A stretch of 64,000 nucleotides of DNA, taken from positions 62,001-126,000 of the forward strand of contig NZ_JARXYZ010000009.1 in the NCBI RefSeq assembly GCF_029894125.1, read 5' to 3'. The translations under genes and the position numbers were made by a program. Source of the DNA: Kitasatospora sp. MAA19. Lineage in GTDB: Bacteria > Actinomycetota > Actinomycetes > Streptomycetales > Streptomycetaceae. The notes under the pieces are model-generated. The model was not told where the DNA came from, searched no databases, and saw only the letters and a program-made list of their open reading frames with translations. This document shows positions 17,925 through 28,300 of the stretch, piece by piece; within the stretch, counting starts at the first letter, position 1; every line of letters begins with the position of its first letter.

Positions 17925-18149
17925 AATGCACCTTCCGGGTCGCCCTGGGGGAACGCCCGGCGAAGCTCCCGGGCGGTGCGACCAGGTTGCCCGCGGCCCG
18001 GCGGCCGCGTCTTCGTGCCGCAGCCCAGGGTTTCGCGAGCCATGCCTTGTCGCCGCCCAACTCGCCGGAAAACGATCACCCTTGTGGTGCCGGGCGACGA
18101 GACCGGCCCGCGCCCGTGGTGCGCGGCGACTACGCGCGCGGCAACGGTC

Positions 18150-18837
18150 TCAGCGGTCGCCGGTGGCGTCACGGCCCATCAGACGCAGTTGCAACTGGGC
18201 CAGCAGCCGCGCATCCAGGTCGTCCAGCTCGATCCCGCACACGTCACGCAGTCGCCGGATCCGGTACCGGAAGCTGTTCGGGTGGACACCCAGCGCACGG
18301 GACGCCTGGGGCACGTCCCCGAAGTGGTCGAGGTAGGCGCGCAGTGTGTCGACCAGTACGCTGCCGCCCTGCTTCGCGTCGTACGCCGCGAGACGTGTCG
18401 GCCGAGCCGTGGCCCTCCAGCAGGGCACGCGCCGCCTCCTGGACCAGGTGGGCCGCTCCCGCCCGGCGGGAGCGGTGATGGATCAGGTGCGGGGCCGCCG
18501 CCCGAGCCGCCGCGCGCAGCGCATCGGGCGCGGTCGCCGGCAGCGGACGGCCCGCGGCCGCCACCCAGATGGACCCGAGGACCTCACCACCGGCGGATAC
18601 CGCGATGGCCAGGCGCTCCGGGACGTCGTCCTCGGCCGGACGGTGCACCACGTCCCCCGAACCCCACAGCGCGCGGAAGAACCCGGTCTCCTGCATGACC
18701 GCGACCCTCCACTGCGGTACCCGGCGACCGAGGATCGTCAGCCGGCGCAGCTCGTCCACGGCCTCATCGGTGGACGAGTACGCGAGCAGATCCGGCACGG
18801 CGGAGGGCCGGCGCTCGGCGGAGCCAGCTGAGTGCAC
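18150..18837 (-). pseudogene. PucR/CdaR-type regulator, internally deleted and frameshifted
   Basis: The first frame (from GTG 18837) encodes a GAF-like sensor segment (LAIAVSAGGEVLGSIWVA) and then AARAAAPHLIHHR and ARALLEGHGSAD, a typical PucR mid-section. Just after that, near 18400, the expected GGDEF-like domain is missing, and a different frame continues with the full C-terminal HTH (LVDTLRAYLDHFGDVPQASR, LGVHPNSFRYRIRRL). Normal relatives are twice this length. A deletion with a frameshift explains the join, so it should not make a working regulator. Confidence 0.7.
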
Positions 18838-18972
18838 GGGCACTCCCTGCGCTGATGACCATCGCGGATCTCGCCGCGGGGTCGACGGGCGTTCGACCGA
18901 CGGCAGCCTACCGATCACCGGACCACCGTCCTCCGGGTGCGTGCCGGTCGGCAACGAGCCGAAGACCGGACG

Positions 18973-18989
18973 GGCCGGGCGGCCCGGCC
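18973..18989 (-). terminator. Possible terminator of the NRPS operon
   Basis: GGCCGGG / CCCGGCC stem with a 3-nt loop, about 80 bp past the last gene of the leftward operon. Confidence 0.35.
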
Positions 18990-19066
18990 GTTGCCGACAT
19001 CGCGGGCCGCATGCGCTTGATCCTCGCTCCGGGCTGGTGACGGCCGGGTGGCCGGGTGGCCCACGG

Positions 19067-19279
19067 CTACCACCGGCCGCGTGACGGTGCGGAGTTGAGC
19101 TTGGCGCTGAGTGCCGCGAGGAAGGTCGGGAGCTTGTCCACCATGGACTTGGGGACCGGGGTGGTCTGGACGGTGTCCCGCACCACGTCCTGGACGACGA
19201 GCTTGTAGGTGCCGTTCTCCTCGACGAGTTCGGCGGCGTAGAGCAGTGTTTCCATCGAGGTTTCCAACGGGGTTTCCAT
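19067..19279 (-). CDS. Small protein of unknown function in NRPS operon
   Basis: 70 residues from ATG 19279, 8 bp after the stop of the SRPBCC gene, so it is probably translated by coupling; its own ribosome site is weak (AGGAC). The N-terminus repeats METPLETSMETL, and ATGs inside this repeat are alternative starts. The body (LLYAAELVEENGTYKLVVQD then MVDKLPTFLAALSAKLN) looks like a small mixed beta-alpha domain with no signal peptide or membrane helix. I do not recognise the family. Its position as last gene of the peptide operon suggests a biosynthetic or self-protection role, by inference only. Confidence 0.6.
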   Translation of the reverse strand: METPLETSMETLLYAAELVEENGTYKLVVQDVVRDTVQTTPVPKSMVDKLPTFLAALSAKLNSAPSRGRW

Positions 19280-19287
19280 CGGGGGTC

Positions 19288-20031
19288 CTAGGCTTGGGTG
19301 TCGTTGAGCCAGGCGGTCCATGCCTTGACGGCGGCCTGCTCGTCGGCGTCCTCGGCGAACAGGTGGTGGCCCAGCCAGAGCGGCCAGTTCCAGGTGCTGC
19401 CGTTGAAGAACCGGTACAGCGCGTCCGGGCCGCGCAGGCCGACGAAGTCGGGGCTGAGCCAGTCCACGACGACCGCCTCCGGTCCGCCGTCCGGACCGGG
19501 GACGTGGAGTTCGAGCCGGTCGCCGACGGCCGCGTCGTCGGCGAGGCCGAGGCGTCGGCGCAGGGCGGCGAAGTCGGCCGGGTCGGTGGTGGGTTCGGGG
19601 CGCTGGGCCTTGACGTAGACGGCGGGGCGGCCGCCGAAGTGCCGCAGGTACTCGGCGAGGCCGTGCTGGTAGAAGTGGACGTGCTTCTCGGCCGCGTCCG
19701 CCTTGGTGTCCCAGACCTCGTCCCAGACGCCCTCGTGCACCCAGTGGATTCCCATCTGCAGGTGGCTCGTTCCGCCGTCCACCGGCTCGATCCGGTAGCT
19801 GAGCGTGTTGGAGAACTCGTCGCCCAGGGTCGCCCGGACGGCGAAGTGGCTCGGCGGCTCCCACACCACGACGGTGCTGTCGGACCGGGTGACCTTTCCG
19901 CCGACGCGCGGCTCGACCTCCATGGGGTACAGCCAGCCGAGGTTGCCGCCGCCGGTGGCGACCGCGGCCCAGACCTGTTCGGGTGTCGCGGGCAGGTCCT
20001 GTTCCTTGCGGACCTCGAACTCTCGGGTCAT
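19288..20031 (-). CDS. SRPBCC (START/AHSA1-like) protein
   Basis: 247 residues. The first 145 or so form an SRPBCC hydrophobic-pocket domain: FEVRKEQDLPATPEQVWAAV, GGNLGWLYPMEVEPRVGGKV, then a VVVWEPPSHFAVRA strand and a final long helix (AAEKHVHFYQHGLAEYLRHF). The remaining 100 residues (RRRLGLADDAAVGDRLELH to WPLWLGHHLFA) look like a second, shorter copy of the fold. Such proteins bind small hydrophobic ligands and occur as cyclases, hydrolases or chaperones in natural-product clusters. It starts 30 bp after the P450 stop, so it belongs to the NRPS operon. Its step is not evident. Confidence 0.8.
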   Translation of the reverse strand: MTREFEVRKEQDLPATPEQVWAAVATGGGNLGWLYPMEVEPRVGGKVTRSDSTVVVWEPPSHFAVRATLGDEFSNTLSYRIEPVDGGTSHLQMGIHWVHEGVWDEVWDTKADAAEKHVHFYQHGLAEYLRHFGGRPAVYVKAQRPEPTTDPADFAALRRRLGLADDAAVGDRLELHVPGPDGGPEAVVVDWLSPDFVGLRGPDALYRFFNGSTWNWPLWLGHHLFAEDADEQAAVKAWTAWLNDTQA

Positions 20032-20061
20032 GGTCGGTTCTCCTTCGTCATCGTTCAGGTG

Positions 20062-21321
20062 TCAGTAGGTGAGCGGGAGGGCGCTCAGCCGCCGTTGCAG
20101 CGGGTTGGGCCGCCATTCGAGGGCCGCCCCGCCGGCGGCTTCGTCGGCCAGCCGCAGCTGCGGGAGCCGGCGGACCAGCGTGCTGACGGCCACCTCCACC
20201 TGGAGCTTGGCGAGCGGGCCGCCGAGGCAGAAGTGCGGGCCGTTGCCGAAGCTGAGGTGCCGGTTGCCGGGGCGGGACAGGTCGAGCCGGTCGGGGTCCT
20301 CGAAGCGCTCGGGGTCGCGGTTGGTCGCGGCGAGGAACAGGTACACCAGCTCGCCCTCGCGCAGTGTCCGCCCGCCGATCTCGACGTCCTCCGCGACGAC
20401 CCGGACGATCGCCTGGGTCGGCGTGTCGTAGCGGGCCAGTTCGTCCACGGCGGTGCGGATCAGCGCCGGGTCCTCGCGCAGCCGGGCCAGCTGGCCGGGG
20501 TGGCGCAGCAGGGCGAGCACGCCGTTGCCGACCAGATGGGTGGTGGTCTCGTCGCCCGCGGTGATCAGGACGAAGCAGGTGGACAGCAGTTCGGAGTCGG
20601 TGAGCCGGTCGTCCTGCGCCTGCGTCGCGACCAGGGCGCTGATCAGGTCGTCGCCCGGGTCGGCCCGGCGTCGGCGGACGAGTCGGGCGAGGTACTCCTC
20701 GTACTGCCCGATGGCCGCCTCGGACTTGTCGATGTCCTCGCTCATCCGGCCGAAGCGGCGGAACCAGGTCTTGACCTGCGGGCGGTCCTCGGGCGGGATG
20801 CCGAAGAGCTCGCAGACGACGGACAGCGGCAGCGGGGAGGCGACCGCCTCGATCAGGTCCATGGCCGGGCCCGCCGCGAGCGCCTCGTCGATGAGCCGGT
20901 CGACGATCCGCTGGATGCCGTCCCGCAGGGCTTCGACGCGCCGGGCGGTGAACGCGCGGTTGGCGAGCTTGCGCAACCGGGCGTGGTCCGGCGGGTCGGT
21001 GTTGGTCATCACCCGGCCGAGCCGGTCGGTGAGCCGGCTGAAGGCCTTCAGGTCGCCGCCGAGCGCGCCGTAGGCGCGGGTCATCCGGTCACGGTCGTTG
21101 GACAGCCGCAGGTCTCCCAGGGCCGCCTCGACGTCGGCGTAGCGGGTGAGGTGCCAGATGCCCTCGGCGCTGCGGTGGACCGGGCTCTCGCGCCGCATGC
21201 GGGCGTAGAACGGGTACGGGTCCCGGCGGGCCTCGGGCGTGCGCAGCGCCGCGGCGAGGTCGCCGGGCCGGGCGAGGCCCGCGCTGCCGCGGGCCTCGCC
21301 CAGGGTGTCGGTGGAGGTCAC
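20062..21321 (-). CDS. Cytochrome P450, candidate prolyl oxidase for Ahp formation
   Basis: 419 residues from GTG 21321, 10 bp after mbtH; the upstream frame overlaps mbtH out of frame and is not real. It is a soluble bacterial class I P450. The heme-binding loop is FGNGPHFCLGGPLAK with the axial Cys, the I-helix has FVLITAGDETTTH (acid-alcohol-like ETT), and the K-helix region has DELARYDTP. NTDPPDHARLRKLANRAFTA is the usual C-helix segment. It lacks a reductase partner in the window. In Ahp-cyclodepsipeptide pathways a P450 hydroxylates a prolyl residue so it opens and recyclises to Ahp; module 4 here reads as Pro. That role is inferred; beta-hydroxylation of an amino acid is an alternative. 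Confidence 0.9.
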   Translation of the reverse strand: MTSTDTLGEARGSAGLARPGDLAAALRTPEARRDPYPFYARMRRESPVHRSAEGIWHLTRYADVEAALGDLRLSNDRDRMTRAYGALGGDLKAFSRLTDRLGRVMTNTDPPDHARLRKLANRAFTARRVEALRDGIQRIVDRLIDEALAAGPAMDLIEAVASPLPLSVVCELFGIPPEDRPQVKTWFRRFGRMSEDIDKSEAAIGQYEEYLARLVRRRRADPGDDLISALVATQAQDDRLTDSELLSTCFVLITAGDETTTHLVGNGVLALLRHPGQLARLREDPALIRTAVDELARYDTPTQAIVRVVAEDVEIGGRTLREGELVYLFLAATNRDPERFEDPDRLDLSRPGNRHLSFGNGPHFCLGGPLAKLQVEVAVSTLVRRLPQLRLADEAAGGAALEWRPNPLQRRLSALPLTY

Positions 21322-21331
21322 GTCGGCCGCG

Positions 21332-21547
21332 TTACCGCTGGGTGTCCATGGCGTCGGCCAGGCTCTTGGGCCGCATGTCGGTCCAGGACTGCTCGACGTA
21401 CTCCAGGCAGGCGGCGTGGGTGTCGGGGCCGTGCGTGGCGGTCCAGCCCTCGGGGACGTCCGCGAACTGCGGCCACAGCGAGTGCTGGTTCTCCGGGTTG
21501 ACGAGCACGAGGAAGGTGCCGTCCTGATCATCGAAGGGGTTGGTCAT
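21332..21547 (-). CDS. MbtH-like protein
   Basis: 71 residues with the complete MbtH signature: NPFDDQDGTFLVLVNPENQH, SLWPQFADVPEGW with the invariant Trp residues, and YVEQSWTDMRPKSLADAM. MbtH proteins bind A domains and support their folding and adenylation. It starts 5 bp after the NRPS stop, with its AGGAGG ribosome site inside the end of the NRPS gene, so the two are tightly coupled. Several A domains of the NRPS probably depend on it. Confidence 0.97.
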   Translation of the reverse strand: MTNPFDDQDGTFLVLVNPENQHSLWPQFADVPEGWTATHGPDTHAACLEYVEQSWTDMRPKSLADAMDTQR

Positions 21548-21552
21548 GGGAA

Positions 21553-22399
21553 TCAGTCCTCCTGGTTGTGGATGGGGGTGTCACAGATGTCACCGGTGTC
21601 ACCGGTGGCTTCGGCGAGCTTGGCGGCCAGGATCGGTCCGATCTGGGCCAGCGAACCGGCTTGGGTCATCCGGTTGTGCCGGGTGGCGATCTCGTGCGAT
21701 TCGATCCGGCCGACGATGTAGGGGCGCCAGATCCCGGGCCCGGCGTTGTCCTCGGTCCGGTCGATCGTGGAGTTGAAGAGCAGCAGGTCTCCGTCGAACT
21801 CTCCGGGAACGAAGTCGACCGCCAGCTTCGCGTTGTTGATCATGATCTGGACGATGACCTCGATCTGCCGCTCCGTCAGCCCGGCCAGCGCGCTGCCCCG
21901 CCGGTTCAGGATCTCGGCGACCTCGCCGTAGGTCAGCGCCCGGTCGCCCAGCTCGTCCGGGTCGACGTCGAGCACACCGACCAGCACGTCCCGCTCGGTG
22001 GGCACGGGCACCTCCTCGAACTGCACGTCCTTCACCGGGTAGGCGTCGAGGATCGCCAGCAGTGCGGTGCGCTCGCCGCGCGACTGGAGCTCGCAGGCGA
22101 GCGCGTGGGCGATCAGCCCGCCGGCGGACCAGCCGAGCAGCAGGTACGGGCCCTCCGGCTGGATCTTGCGGATCTGCTCGGCGTAGTCGGCCGCCATCTC
22201 CTCGAAGGACGTCGGCAGCGGTTCGGGCCGGCCGAGGCCGCGCGCCTGGATCGCGTAGACCGGGTGCTGGGGACCGACGTGGTTCAGGAGCCCGCTGTAC
22301 GACCAGCTGATGCCACCGCCGGGGTGGATGCAGAACAGCGGTGTCCCGTTCCCGGTGGTGCGCAACGGCAGCACCACGTCCAGCGCGTCGTCCGGATCG
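21553..22399 (-). other. NRPS terminal thioesterase domain
   Basis: Alpha/beta-hydrolase [15 protein letters not shown] at its start, [14 protein letters not shown] with the nucleophile Ser near nt 22125, [10 protein letters not shown] with the catalytic Asp and [11 protein letters not shown] with the catalytic His. The EntF-like type is suited to macrolactone formation. Confidence 0.88.
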
Positions 22400-25300
22400 T
22401 TCATGACCAGGCGTTCGGTGAGCCCGGCCACGGTCGGCGCTTCGAACAGCGTGCGCAGGCCCAGCTCGACGCCGAGGGTCTCGCGAACGCGGGACGCCAG
22501 GCGGGCGGCCAGCAGCGAATGCCCGCCCAGGCCGAAGAAGCTGTCGTCGATGCGGACCTGCTCCCGGCCGAGGACCTCGGCGAACAGGTCGCACAGCAGC
22601 TGCTCCTGCGGCGTCCGGGGGCCGCGCCCGGTGCCCGGCGCACCGTACTCGGGGGCGGGCAGGGCGACCCGGTCCAGCTTGCCGTTGGCGGTCAGCGGCA
22701 GCGCGTCCACGGTGACGAACGCCGACGGCACCATGTACTCGGGCAGTTCGCGGCGCAGCCGGTCGGACAGCTCGCCCGGCTCGGGCACCCCCTCGGGGGC
22801 GGCCACCAGGTAGGCGACGAGCCGCTTGTCGCCGGGCTGGTCCTCGCGGGCCACCACGGCTGCCTGGGCGACGCCCGGGCAGCTCGCGAGCACGGCCTCG
22901 ATCTCACCGGGCTCGATCCTCAGACCGCGCAGCTTGACCTGGTGGTCAGCCCGTCCGGCGAACTCCAGCGTGCCTCCCCCAGCGCCCCCGGCCTGGCGGC
23001 CGGGAGGTGCCCCCACCGGCCGGGGGTGCCCCCATGCCTGCCACCACGCCAGGTCGCCGGTGCGGTACATCCGGCTCCCGGCCGGACCGTACGGGTCGGC
23101 GGTGAACCGCTCGGCGGTCAGACCCGGGCGGCCCAGGTAGCCGCGGGCCACGCCCACTCCCGCGAGGTACAGCTCGCCGACCATGCCCGTCGGCACCGGC
23201 CGCAGGTGGTCGTCGAGCACGTAGGCCCGCATGTTGGCCATCGGAGCGCCGATCGGCACGGTCGCGGCGTCCTCGGAGAGGGTGCGCACCGGGTGGCAGG
23301 TGGCCAGGGTCGTGGCCTCGGTCGGCCCGTAGCCGTTGACCACCTCGAGGCCGGGGCAGGCCGCGCGCACGCGGGCGACGGCGGCCGGGGAGACCACGTC
23401 ACCGCCGGTCCAGACCTCGCGGACCCCGGCGAGCAGGCCCGGCCGCTCCTCGGCGACCAGCCGGAACAGGCCGGCCGTCAGCCACAGGCCGGTGACCCGG
23501 TGCTCGGCGACCGTCCGCTCCAGCAGGTCGAGGTCGAGCCGCTCCGGTGGGGCGACCACGACCCGGCCGCCGCTGAGCAGCGGCACCCACAGCTCGTACG
23601 TCGAGAGGTCGAAGGCGGTCGGGGAGTGCATCAGCACCCGCTCGTGTCCGCCGCCGCGCCATTCGGGGGTGAGTGCGAGGCCCACCACGTCGCGGTGGGT
23701 GACGGCCACGCCCTTCGGCCGCCCGGTGGATCCGGAGGTGTACATGATGTACGCCAGCTGCCGGGGGTCGCAGGGGACTTCGAGTTCGGACGAGTCGGGC
23801 TCGGCCTGGACCAGCTCGGTCAGCACGTCCTCGGTGAGCGCCAGCGCGGCCCCGGTCTCCCGCAGGATCAGCTCGATGCGGGACGACGGGAAGCGCGAGT
23901 CGAGCGGCACGTAGGCGCCGCCCGCCTTGACGATCGCGAGGATCGCCACGACCAGCTCCGCCGAGCGCTCCAGCATGACCGCGACCGGCGTCTCCGGCCG
24001 GACGCCCCGGCGGGTCAGCGCCCGCGCGAGGCGGTTGGTCCGCAGGTCGAGTTCCCGGTAGGTCAGCTCGGTGCCGCCGGCCACGACCGCCACGGCGTCC
24101 GGGGTGGCCCGGACCTGGCGGGCGAACAGTTCCGGCACCGCGGCCTCGGGCAGCTCGGCGGTGGCGCCCGTGAACTCGGACAGCAGCCGGTGGCGTTCCT
24201 CGCCGGACATGATGTCGATCCGGCTGATCGGCCGGTCGGGGTCGGCGGCCGCCGTGCGCAGCAGCCGCGCCCAGCGGTCGAACAGCAGCTCCACGGTGGG
24301 CGCGTCGAACAGGTCGGTGGCGTACTCCACCGCGCCGACCAGGCCGTCGAGGCTGGGGGCACCTCCCGGGCCGCTAGGCCCAGGGGGACCGTCCGGGCGG
24401 AACTGCTCGGCCAGGCTGAAGGTCAGGTCGACCCGGGATGTCCCGGTCGGCGCCTCCAGGTGGCCGGTCTCCAGCCCCGGCAGCGCGAACTCGCCCAGCG
24501 GCGCGTTCTGCAGGGCCAGCATGATCTGGAACAGCGGGTGGTGGGCCAGCGACCGCACCGGGTTGACCACCTCGACCAGGTGCTCGAACGGCACGTCCTG
24601 GTGGTCGTACGCGGTGAGCGCCTTCTGCCGCACCCGGCCGAGCAGTTCGGCGAACCCGGGGTCGCCGCCGGTGTCGGTGCGCAGCACCAGGGTGTTGACG
24701 AAGAAGCCGACGAGCTCGTCCAGCGCCTGGTCGGTGCGGCCGGCGATCGGGCTGCCGATCGGGATGTCCGTACCGGCGCCGAGCCGGGTGAGCAGCGCGG
24801 CGAGACCGGCCTGGAGCACCATGAACAGGCTGGCGCCCCGCTCGGCGGCCAGGTCCCGCAGGGCCTGGTGCAGTTCGGCGTCCAGCCGGACCACGACCCG
24901 GCCGCCCAGCTGGGAGGCCACCGGCGGCCGGGGCCGGTCGGCGGGCAGCTGTACCTGCTGCGGAAGCCCCGCCAGCTCGTCCTTCCAGTAGGCCAGTTGC
25001 CGGGCGAACAGGCTGTCCGGATCGGCGGCGTCGCCGAGCAGATCGCGTTGCCAGCGGGTGTAGTCGGCGTACTGCACCGGCAGCGGGGACCACTGCGGCT
25101 CCTCGCCCCGGCAGCGCGCCGCGTAGGCCGCCGCGAGGTCGCCGGAGAGCGGGCCCATCGACCAGCCGTCGGCGGCGATGTGGTGCACCACGACCAGCAG
25201 CACGTGCCGGTCGGGGGCGAGCGCGTACAGCTCCGCCCGGACCGGCGGCTCCGCGGCGAGGTCGAAGCCGCGCCGGGCCACGGCCGCCAGCCGTTCGGCC

Positions 25301-28300
25301 AGCCGGCTCTCGTCGAGCTCGACCACCGGCAGCTCCGGGTGCGCCTCCGAAGTGCTCAGCACGACCTGGTACGGCACGCCGTCCGTCTCCCGGAAGACGG
25401 TCCGCAGGCTCTCGTGCCGGGCGATCACGTCCGCCAGCGCGGCGTGCAGGGCCGACCGGTCGAGTCCGCCGGTCAGGCTCAGCGCGAGCGGCATGTTGTA
25501 GGTGGCGCTCGGCCCGTCCATCCGGTGCAGGAACCACAGGCGGCGCTGGGCGAAGGACAGCTGTACCAGCTCGGGGCGCGGGTGGGCGGTCAGCGCGGGC
25601 CGCGCCGTTCCGGAGCCGTCGAGACGGGCCGCCAGCCCGGCCACGGTCGGGGTCTCGAACAGCGTGCGGACCTCCAGCTCCGCGCCGAGCGTCGCCCGCA
25701 CCCGGGAGGCCAGGCGGGTCGCCAGCAGCGAGTGCCCGCCCAGGTCGAAGAAGCTGTCCTCGACCCCGACCTGGGCCAGCCCGAGCACCTCGGCGAACAG
25801 TTCGGCGAGGAGCTGCTCCTGCGGGGTGCGCGGCGCCCGCCCGGCTCCGGCGGAGCCGAGGTCGGGAGCGGGCAGCGCGCGGCGGTCGAGCTTGCCGCCG
25901 GCCGTCAGCGGAAGCGTCTCCAGCACCACGAACGCCGAGGGGATCAGGTAGTCGGGCAGTCGCCCGCGCAGCCAGTCGCGGAGGTCCCCGATGAGGGCGC
26001 CGGTGCCCCGGCTTCCGGTCGGGCGGTTGGTCAGCGAGGACAGCGTCCCGCCGGTGGCCCTGGCCGGCCGGGACGGCTCGACCGGGGAGCCGTGGTGCGC
26101 CCGCGGATCCGCGAAGACGACGTCCACGGCGTCGGCCTGGGTGGCCGACCAGGTGACTCCCACCCGGCGGTCGAGTTCCCGCCCGAGCTCGTGGAAGTCG
26201 TCCGGGTCGGGCAGGCCGCCCTCCTCCGGGGCGTGCAGCCGTTCCAGCAGCTCGGCGAGCGAGGCGTCCCCGTCCTGCACCGCGCGGGCCAGGGCGGACT
26301 CCCGCGCCACCCGGCGGTTGGGCACCCCGGTGACCCGCAGCGCGCCCGCGAGCGGCCGGGCGAGCAGCTCGCGCAGCTCGGCCAGGCCGGCGACCTGCCG
26401 CCCCCACTCCAGCTCGACCGGCTCGCTCGTGGCGGCCGGGGCGACCGGCGACTTGTGCAGCGTCACGTCGTAGCGGTAACGGCTCAGTTCGTTGTGGTGG
26501 CGGCCGCGCTTGACCTCCACGGCCACCGCACCGATGTCCGCACCGATGTCCGCACCGTGCTCCCGCAGGGCGGTGAAGAAGTCCGGGTCGACCAGGAGTT
26601 CCTTCTCGACCCGGAGGGCCTGCTCCACGGCGCGGCGCACCGTCGCGAGGTCGGCGCCGGCGCCGGTCCGGTGCAGTTGGACGGCCGTGGCCAGCGGGCG
26701 CAGCAGCCGCAGGTTGCGGACGTCGCCGATGAAGAGCGCGCCGCCGGGGGCGAGCAGCCGCATCAGCTTCCCGATCACGTCCGCCAGGTAGTCGGCGGAC
26801 GGGAAGTACTGCACCACCGAGTTGATCACGATGGTGTCGAAAGTCCCGGCGGGCAGTCCGTCGGTGTCGTGCGCCGGGCGGGTCTGCAGCACGACGCGCT
26901 CGGCCAGGTCCTCCTGTCGGACCACCTGGGCGGCCAGCGCCTCGATCGCGGTCGCGGAGAAGTCCGTCGCCCAGTAGGTCTCGCAGTGCGGCGCGATCTG
27001 CGAGAGCAGCAGACCGGTGCCGACGCCGACCTCCAGCACCCGGCGGGGGCGCAGGGCCAGGATGCGGGAGACGGTCGCGTCCCGCCATTCCCTCATCTGC
27101 TCGACCGGGATCGGGCTCGCGTCGTAACTGCTGTTCCAGCCCACGAAGTTCTGGCCGAAGGCGGCTTCCTCGGGGGTGATGGGCAGGGCGTCGTAGATGT
27201 CCTGCCACTCGCCCACGTGGTCGGCTTCGAGCCCGCTGTCCCGGGACGCCTCCGGATGCGGGACGACGTAGCCGATGAGCCGGTCGTCCTGGGCGAGGAC
27301 GGCGGCCCGGGCGACGGCGGGGTACTCGGCCAGGGCCGCCTCGACCTCGCCGGGCTCGACCCGGAAGCCGCGCACCTTCACCTGGTCGTCGGCGCGGCCG
27401 ACGTACTCCAGCTGGCCGTCGGCGCGCCAGCGCACCAGGTCGCCGGTGCGGTACATGCGCTCGCCGTCGTTGCCGAACGGACAGGCGACGAATCGTCCGG
27501 CCGTCAGACCGGGCCGGTCCAGGTACCCGCGCGCCAGCCCGGCGCCGGCCACGTACAGCTCCCCCGGCACGCCCGGCGGCACCGGCCGCAGCCGCTCGTC
27601 CAGCACGTACACCCGGGCGTTGGCGATCGGACGGCCGATCGGCGGCACACCCGTCGCCGGGGACAGCGGGTCGCTCATGGTCGCGCACACCGTCGTCTCC
27701 GTCGGACCGTACGCGTTGATCATCCGCCGGCCGGGCGCCCAGCGCTCCACCAGCTCCGGCGGGCAGGCCTCACCAGCCACCACCAGCGTGGAGACGGTCA
27801 GCGAGTGCTCCGGCAGGGCGGCCAGGACGGACGGCGGCACGGTCACGTGGGTGACCGCCAGGCCCGGGTCGGTCAGCGCGGCCACCGGCTCGGCTGCGGG
27901 CAGCACCAGGGCCGCGCCGCGCAGCAGGGCGGTGAAGATCTCCGACACCGAGGCGTCGAAGCTGGGCGAGGCGAACTGGAGCACCCGACTGCCGGGTTCG
28001 ATCGCGAACCGCTCGATCTGGGCGGCCACCAGACTGGCCACGCCGCCGTGGCCGACCACGACGCCCTTGGGGCGGCCGGTCGAGCCCGAGGTGTAGATCA
28101 CGTACGCCGGGTGCCGGACGTCCAGCGCGACCACCGGATCGCTCTCCGGCCATTCGGCGACTTCGGACACCAACACCGGATCGTCGACCACCACCACCGG
28201 CCGCGCGTCCTCCAACATCAACGCGATCCGCGCCTGCGGGTACGCCGGATCCACCGGAAGGTACGCCGCCCCGGCCTTCAGCACACCCAGGACGGCCACC

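Larger units (their letters stand above)
22400..25589 (-). other. NRPS module 7: C - A (Val-like) - T, with two repeat insertions
   Basis: A code DLYWWGGTL is closest to actinobacterial Val codes of the DAYWWGGTF kind. The C domain has HHIAADGWS. Two Pro/Gly-rich insertions absent from the sister modules lie near nt 24353-24392 and 22970-23045. Confidence 0.7.
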
